Below, one piece after another: positions 1 to 6,800 of a stretch of 7,604 nucleotides of DNA. This DNA comes from Methanobacterium sp. PtaU1.Bin097. Its GTDB lineage: Archaea; Methanobacteriota; Methanobacteria; Methanobacteriales; Methanobacteriaceae. The notes beneath the pieces are model-generated. The model searched no databases, was not told where the DNA came from, and worked only from the letters and a program-made list of their open reading frames with translations. The stretch's first letter is position 1. Every line of letters begins with the position of its first letter. The position numbers and the translations under genes are program-made. Where the stretch lies: positions 1 through 7,604 of the forward strand of contig MVQY01000026.1 of assembly GCA_002067325.1 (NCBI GenBank), given 5' to 3'.

Positions 1-664
1 TGCAATCAACACCTTCACCAGTAAATTCACCGTAGACTTCGCAAAACCCACCGTAACCAGTGTTGACCCAGCCAATAATAAGGTGATTAATGTGGCTAAT
101 AAAGCGTTAATAATTACTTTCAGTGAGGCTATCAAGGCCGGGAGCGCGTTTAGTAGTATTAAAGTCACCAATCCCGATGGAGTAAGAGTAAACCCCTTAT
201 ACAAAGTAATAAACGGCAAAACATTAACCCTAACCCGTAACGGGAACTATATAAATGGACTGACTTACACCATCACCTTACCCACCGGCAGCATCACAGA
301 CACAGCCGGCAACACAATCAACACCTACACTAGCAAATTCAAAATCGACACCACCAAACCCACCATAACCAGCATCAACCCTACCAACACTGCAACTAAA
401 GTAGCCCGGAATAAAGCCATTAAGGTGACTTTCAACGAAAACATTAAAGCAAGCAGTAGTTACTGGGTTGAATTGGTGGCTAGCAACGGTTCTAAAGTGT
501 CCATCAAGAAATCCATCAGCGGCAAAGTCTTGACCATCACTCACACAGCAAGGCTAGCAGCAAATACCAAGTACAGCCTGATTATTCACACAGGCGCAGT
601 TACAGACGCGACAGGAAACCCCGTAGCAGCAAGGACATTCACCTTCACCACGGGAAGAACATAA
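1..664 (+). CDS. Ig-like repeat surface protein, C-terminal part (5' end outside window)
   Basis: This is the last ~220 codons of a cell-surface protein built from bacterial Ig-like (Big_5-type) domains; the stop is TAA at 662-664. The frame is open to the window edge (first whole codon at base 2), and those first residues match the end of the next repeat, so the gene starts upstream and the GTG at 83 is not the start. Visible units are the tail of one domain (2-43), a full domain of 104 codons (44-355) and a final domain of 102 codons (356-661). Each full domain opens with 'KPT(V/I)TS(V/I)(D/N)P', has 'ITFSEAIKA' or 'VTFNENIKA' in its first third, and ends with 'TGS/AITDTAGN'-like and 'F.F' strands. 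Such domains are structural stalk or adhesion modules in methanogen adhesin-like proteins. The last domain is followed directly by the stop, with no membrane helix, sorting signal or pseudomurein-binding repeat, so how it is held at the surface is not visible. It is rich in ACC (Thr) codons and visibly higher in GC than the next gene. The family assignment is fairly secure; the ligand is unknown. Confidence 0.85.
   Translation, partial: AINTFTSKFTVDFAKPTVTSVDPANNKVINVANKALIITFSEAIKAGSAFSSIKVTNPDGVRVNPLYKVINGKTLTLTRNGNYINGLTYTITLPTGSITDTAGNTINTYTSKFKIDTTKPTITSINPTNTATKVARNKAIKVTFNENIKASSSYWVELVASNGSKVSIKKSISGKVLTITHTARLAANTKYSLIIHTGAVTDATGNPVAARTFTFTTGRT
2..661 (+). repeat. Tandem Ig-like domain repeats (~312 bp period)
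   Basis: Bases 2-70 and 314-382 align without gaps at a 312-base (104-codon) offset, with about three quarters identical bases by eye ('caatcaacacct', 'aaacccacc' and 'taaccag' are shared). This marks successive domain borders at about 44 and 356. The last unit (356-661) is more diverged and is the final domain of the protein. The preserved DNA similarity at the borders suggests that the repeats arose by in-frame tandem duplication and that more copies lie upstream of the window. Confidence 0.75.
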
Positions 665-705
665 AAAATCTTCACCCTTTATTTATTTAGGAATATTATT
701 TTGAA
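665..705 (+). terminator. Possible T-rich archaeal terminator after the Ig-repeat gene
   Basis: Just after the TAA stop, T-rich runs occur at about 678-689 ('ctttatttattt') and 694-702. Archaeal transcription often ends at oligo-T tracts without a stable hairpin, and I see no strong hairpin here. The placement fits, but in AT-rich DNA such tracts are common, so this is only suggestive. Confidence 0.3.
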
Positions 706-735
706 AATTCAATGAAAAGGAAATTTAGGTTAAGA

Positions 736-748
736 TGGGTATAATCGA
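736..748 (+). promoter_or_regulatory. Weak TATA-like element upstream of the giant adhesin gene
   Basis: 'GGTATAATC' centred near 742 is the best-placed TATA-like sequence in the 126-base gap. A start site about 25 bases downstream (~767) would give a leader of roughly 24 bases holding the AGGA motif. The purine-rich BRE expected just upstream is poor ('aagatg'), and A/T-rich alternatives exist at 678-688 and 692-699. This is inference from position and composition only. Confidence 0.25.
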
Positions 749-776
749 CGTCAGAAAAAAGTAGTTGTTTGAAAAT

Positions 777-780
777 AGGA
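777..780 (+). promoter_or_regulatory. Candidate ribosome binding site (AGGA)
   Basis: AGGA at 777-780 lies 10 bases before the ATG at 791. It is a short, weak Shine-Dalgarno match. It overlaps an in-frame TAG at 776-778, which prevents any start further upstream in this frame and so supports ATG 791 as the first possible ATG. Confidence 0.4.
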
Positions 781-790
781 CTGTATTACA

Positions 791-880
791 ATGGATTTTG
801 ACAAATTCTTGTTAGTTGCTTTGATGTTTGGAATCTTTTTGATCTTTAGTGTGGGGTCGATTGATTCTGTTGCAGCTGCT
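791..880 (+). other. Signal peptide of the giant adhesin-like protein
   Basis: Residues 1-30 show a short N-region (MDFDK), a hydrophobic core (FLLVALMFGIFLIFSVG) and a small-residue cleavage context ending in V-A-A-A before D31. The mature protein would begin at 'DKDIYV'. This indicates Sec-dependent export. The N-region is weakly charged (one Lys, two Asp), which is slightly unusual but acceptable. Confidence 0.8.
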
Positions 881-3800
881 GATAAAGATATATATGTTGC
901 CGTTAATGGGAATGACACCACAAATTTAGGAAATAGTTCTAACAGTCCTTATGCTACCATGGAAAAGGCCATATCTGAAAGCGGACATAAAGATGCCGTT
1001 ACTATTCACTTAAGTGAAGGAACCTTCAGAGGTTCTGGTAACTCTTTACTCACGATTAATAAAGCCCACAGGACGCAAGGTGGAAACATCACCATTGTAG
1101 GTGCAGGTTATAATAAAACTATTCTTGACGGATATTACAATAGCCATATTTTTGAAATTAAACTCGATTCAGTCGTGATTTTGAAAAATTTGGCATTTAT
1201 AAACTGTAAAAATGTTAATGGCGGTGTTATATCAAGTAATGGAACATTGAAAATTATTGATTGTATATTCGATAACAACCGTGCTATAAACAAGGGAGGA
1301 TCACTTTATATTCTTAGCGGAACTACTTCTATTTACAACTCCATATTTAACAACAATTCTGCATCTCGGGAAGGAGGGGCAATCTTTGCAGGCTCTTATC
1401 CTGCGTCTGGAACTCTTAACGTCGATAACTCAGTTTTTACAAACAATTATGTACACTCTGGAGATGTATATGAAGCAAATGGTGGAGCAATTTATTCATA
1501 TGGGCCATCAACGTTTACAGCATCGATAACAAATTCGTTATTCACTAATAATTCAGCGATATCAGACTATCGCTCTTCACCTCCCAATTCTCCACATGTG
1601 AACAGGGGAGGATCAGTTTATTTGAGTTCTGGATATTTAGTCAACAATAGCTTCATCAATAGTTCTATTATTGGTGAGGTACCAGAAGGAAGTGCCTTCT
1701 ACATAGGCACAGATGGGATTTACACCGCCGAGAATAATTTAAGAATTAATTGTTCGATAAACGGTGTATTAGAACCTGATATTTACACTCCAGATTATGC
1801 GGGGGACACCAACACTAACATTACTTTATCCAATGACATGGGTGAAGATGGGGATGTTGATATAACTGTTGATGTAACTAATAAAAATGGGGTTCCTATT
1901 AATGAGGGTCTTGTTGAATTCTTCTTAAATGGTAATTCTTTAGGCACTGTTGGGGTGGTTAATGGTCGTGCTACAAAAAGAATTCAAATCACAGGGCCTA
2001 TTGGTCCATATATAATTCTAGCAAAATATTTAGGGACTGATCGTTTTAACGAATCTTTTGGAATTGGGCTTTATCATTTGATTGACGGTGTTGCCCCAAA
2101 TGTGACTATAGACCCTGCTGGTGGAAACTATACCGGTGTCCAGTATGTGACTCTGATTTGTGATGAATTAAATGCGACTATTTATTATACTATGGATGGA
2201 AGCACGCCAACAACTAATAGTGTAGTGTATTCTGGTCCTATTCGGATTAGCAGTAATATGGCCTTGAAATATTTTGCAGTGGACCGTTCAGGTAATCCCA
2301 GCGATATTTACACCCAAAATTACGTGATAACCAATGTTGTTCCGTCTGTATATGTAGATCCTGCTGGTGGGATTTATCATGTTGTTCAGAACGTAACTTT
2401 GACTTGTGATGATCTAACCGCGGTTATTTATTATACTATGGATGGAAGCACCCCGACAGTTAATAGTGCAGTGTATTCTGGTCCTATTCGGGTTAGTAGT
2501 AGTATGACCTTGAAATATTTCGCGGTGAACTCTGCAGGTAACCCGAGCCAAGTTTACATGCAAAATTTCATAATTAACAGCAGGCAACCAAAGGAAATAA
2601 ACATTACAAACGATAATTATAAAGATTATTTCAATGTATATACGGGTGAGATATTAGCTGATGCAGATATTATTGCCGGAGATACCATAAGGATAGGAAA
2701 TGTATCTAATAAGCTTTTTACAATAGATCGACAGCTCACTTTAACCACCATTGCTCCTGGTAACATTATAAAAAATGGTGTTATTCATTTAACCCAGGGA
2801 AGCAGTGGATCAAGACTCATAGGCCTTAAAATCGTTAACGATAAAGTCGATCTCATAATTGATGGAATAACTGTTACTAAATTGCACGGTATATGGTTAA
2901 CCCGTTCTAACAACAACTATATCTTCAATAATAGTGTCCAGCTGGCCAACAGCCGTGGTGTTTTTGCCATGCCCATGGGTTGGTCCAGTAACAACACCAT
3001 CATCTATAACACCTTGATCAGTACAGGAAGTACTACTATGCCCATGGGGGATTCTAATTACAACAATATCTCTTACAACTACCTGCAATCTACAGCGGCT
3101 AATATTATCTACTATAATCCATGGGGACATGCAGATTACGGGGGAAATGGTATTTGTATTGGTAACTATATTTCTAATAACCATCTCTATGCCATTAGTC
3201 CAGGACCATTTGTTACTGCGATGGCGGTGGGTGCTGGTGTTACAAGCTCTAATGGGGTTACAATTTATTCAACTGTCACTATCGTCAATAATTTAATAAA
3301 TAATACCGGATATGGAATTGTGGGGGTGGGAAGCGATTCCTTAGTTAAAAACAACACTATAATTACACCAGCAGGTGCTATAGAAACAGCGGGGGATAAT
3401 ATAATAGTTTCAGATAACACTATTTATTGCCCGGGTACAGGAATCTTTGTAAGTTCAACCAGATCTTCAGATCCCCCTGTAATTGTTACAAGTAACAAAA
3501 TTTTTGATTCTTCATCTTTCGCGGCGATGGTTATAAAACTTGATAACTGCATAGTCACGAATAACACCGTGGACATTGATAGTGCTAACTTTGGAATTTA
3601 TATTCAGGGGAATAATGTCACGGCTAGTGATAATATTATCAATCTCCATAGCTATGGGGATGGTATAGGAGTAGCTGGAGATAACTGCCAATTATTCAAC
3701 AACACTTTTAATGTTGATAAAAACAAGGGTATCGTTATCCTGGCTTCTAACTCAACTGTTCACTATAACAATATCAAAGCGGGTTTAGGGGTTGTTGTTG

Positions 3801-6800
3801 ATTCTACAGGTATTGTCTGGAACAGAAATCCAGATTCATCAGATGTAGCATCATCCTGGAGATATCCTCCCGCATCCAACCAACTTTACTTCAATACCAT
3901 AGTCAACAATATCATAGTTAGTATCTCTTACGGGATATTTTTAAACGGAAACGTCTATAACACCACCATAAAAGACAACCAGATCACCACCAATGAAACT
4001 CTCGGTATCGTTAAAAATATCACCGATAACTTTGGTGATGACAGCACTGATAACACGGTTAATGGGGTTATAACTGATTTTACAGGCATAATCATTAACG
4101 ATCAGAATTTCTACTCATATTTTGATGAAGAGGGTTATTTCAAGTTGAATACTTCGGCTGAAAACTTTGTTTTCATTTTGACCTACTTAACCAACAAGAT
4201 CATAAATGTTGACAGGAACATGACCCTATTCAGCAATGGGCTGGCTAATCTGTTAACCAACGTTACCATAGTGATACATAGGGATGGTAGTGGTTCTACC
4301 ATTAAAGAACTGAATTTCTTCAACGAAGATAGGGGAGCAATTGTTCTTGAAGACTGTGAAAATGTCAATGTTTCAAACAACGATATTACCATATCTTCAA
4401 ATACCAATTTTAAGGGTTCTTTAACTGGAATTTCCATAGATGCGTCAGATTTTGTTAATATTGTATCTAACAGCATCTTTATAATTGGTAGTAACGCTTA
4501 CATCTATGGAATTTTTATTGGGGGTAATTCAAACTATCTGAATATATTTAACAACAGCATTATTTTAAAAGGAGACAAATTAGTCGAAGGGATATACTGC
4601 GAATTACTGGGATACTCCAGCATAACCGCCAACACAATTAACCTGATGGGTAAGGGCTTTGGTTACGGTATAGCAGCTGCAAATGTAAACGGGCCTGTTC
4701 ATGATTTAAACATAACCGACAACATTATTGTGGCTAATATTGGGAAAATGCTGTATTTAATTGAGTTACACATCACTGAAAACATAAATATCCAGAACAA
4801 TTTCCTCAACGGTAAAGCCAACGGAGTATATGGTGTGGCCCTATATAATTCAAACAACACTACCATAAAATCCAATGAAATTAAAACATACGGGGGTAAT
4901 TTGGATAAAATTACGGATAATCCTGATGTTTTAGGGACAGGTAATGCTGCAATTTACATATGCCACAATACCAGCAATACTGTCGCAGAAAATAATATTA
5001 TCTACACTGATGCAAAAAAACAGATCATCGTTGACAACTCGAAACCAGGGTTTAATAATTCCTTTACCCGCAACTACTTCGTTGTTTATGATGATAACAT
5101 AAGTAACTACTTTAATAGTAAAAATGAATTTAATAATAGTCTAGTTACTCAAAATGACACGTTATTGTTTGATAATATAAAAACGTATCGTAATTTAATC
5201 TTCAACACTCCATTGAAGATCACTTCTTATTCTATATATAGTGTGGTTAACGGGACCTTTACTTTTAAATCAGGGGCGTCAAATTCTACAGTAACCCATT
5301 TGAATTTCAACTTGACAGATAAAACAGCTTTCCTGATTGCTGATGGGACTAATATTACCTTAAGTAACAATTTAATCAATATTTTAAGCACAAATCCGGC
5401 TTTGAAAAATTTATCAGCCATTACAATTACCCAATACAGCACATACAACACCATCCACAACAACACCATCAACATGACCGGTAAATCGAACATGACTGCC
5501 ATCACCGTCTATAACTACTACGACGGATATTACGGTAGAAGCCCGGAGTTCAATAAAATTGAGGGAAATACCATAGACTTGAAGTCAAATTTATCAGTAA
5601 CAGGAATTTACAATGCGATGACTGGAAATACAACCATCGCAAACAACTCGATTAACCTATCAGCCAATGACACTGCCTGTGGCATAAATAACATCTACTC
5701 CAAGGACTTCAAAATTTTCATGAGCACCCTCTGGACAAAGAATACTAACATCTTAAATAACACCATTTCAGCAACGGGAAATAAAGTGAGACTGATAGTG
5801 TCTATAATGGCCAACAACACGTATATAAGTGGTAATATATTGCGTTCTTCTTCGGTTGCTTCCTATGGATACGCAGCATACAACACCACAGGTGATTTAC
5901 TGGAATACAACGATATCGAAGTTAATGGGACCAACACCAATGCTAATTTCATTAATTTGGACTGGGCAAGAGTTCCACATACCGGGGTTTACTTCTCTGC
6001 AGGTTCTTCTAAAGGCACCTTATACGAAAACAGCATAGTATCTAATTATGCTAAAGGTGATGATTATGCCGTGTATATCGAAGAAAACACTTCAAACATG
6101 GTCGTTAAAGATAACTATTTAATCAGTGATAACAACAGACGCCTTGCCAATAAGGCTATCTTTTATGGACCTTCAACTACAGTTAACAACAATGGTTACT
6201 ACTACGTCTATGTTTCCCCGAATGGTAGCGATGTAACTGGGGACGGATCTAAGGAAAAACCTTTTAAAACAGTTAAATACGCTGTTTCTAAGGTGATAAA
6301 CAAAGGAATTATCTATATTTCTAACGGTACCTACTATGAAAGCGATATACTTGTAAATAAAGCTATTACAATCATCAATTTAGCATATAATAACGCAATT
6401 ATAAATAACAGCACTAATATTCCTAATGGTAATGTTGTAATCAACGGTAATGGAGGTCAAATATTTAACGTTACCAAAAATGCTAAATTAACAGTTAATG
6501 GATTGCATTTTACAGGTGCTGTGGCTGATGACGGTTCTGTATTTTATAACAATGGATTTTTATCCGTTAAAGACTGTAATTTCTTCGAAAACACCGTAAA
6601 CAATTACGGAGGAGTGGCTGTAAACTACGGCACCTTACTGATTGAAAACTCTGAATTTTCATTCAACACAGCTTACCGTGGAGGTGTTATAGACAATTTT
6701 GGTAACTTAACTATATTTTCTTCTAACTTCCACAATAGCTCCGTTTACATGAACGGATCCGGGGCTGTGATATTTTCCCATGATAACTCCATAATAAACA

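Noticed and set aside
278..544. Reverse-strand open frame of 88 codons
   Set aside because: It lies fully inside the Ig-repeat coding frame; its Gly/Ala/Val/Phe-rich product mirrors the Thr/Asn-rich repeats and has no domain sense or start signal.
83..664. GTG at 83 as the start of a complete small protein of 193 residues
   Set aside because: The frame is open back to base 2, and residues before 83 match the domain border seen at 314-382, so the coding region continues upstream.
2093..2584. A glycoside hydrolase gene, suggested by the chitobiase-C-like repeats
   Set aside because: No catalytic domain or acidic catalytic motif is visible on either side; the frame goes from an Ig-like domain straight into these repeats and then into beta-helix.
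2897..3184. Reverse-strand open frame of 95 codons
   Set aside because: It is antisense to a regular beta-helix part of the giant gene, and its Ile/Val-rich product mirrors the Asn/Tyr codons.
4183..4476. Reverse-strand open frame of 97 codons
   Set aside because: It overlaps cassette 2 of the giant gene in antisense with no supporting family resemblance.
5227..5505. Reverse-strand frame with a hydrophobic, membrane-like product
   Set aside because: The hydrophobicity follows from reading Asn/Thr/His-rich repeat codons backwards (Met/Val/Leu); it lies wholly within cassette 3.
5829..6038. Forward-strand open frame of 69 codons in another frame
   Set aside because: It lies inside the continuous giant frame, with no ribosome site and a product of no recognisable type.
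2594..6205. Asn-rich repeats as a CRISPR array or low-complexity DNA repeat
   Set aside because: The similarity is at protein-turn level, not as exact DNA repeats with spacers, and the frame stays open throughout.
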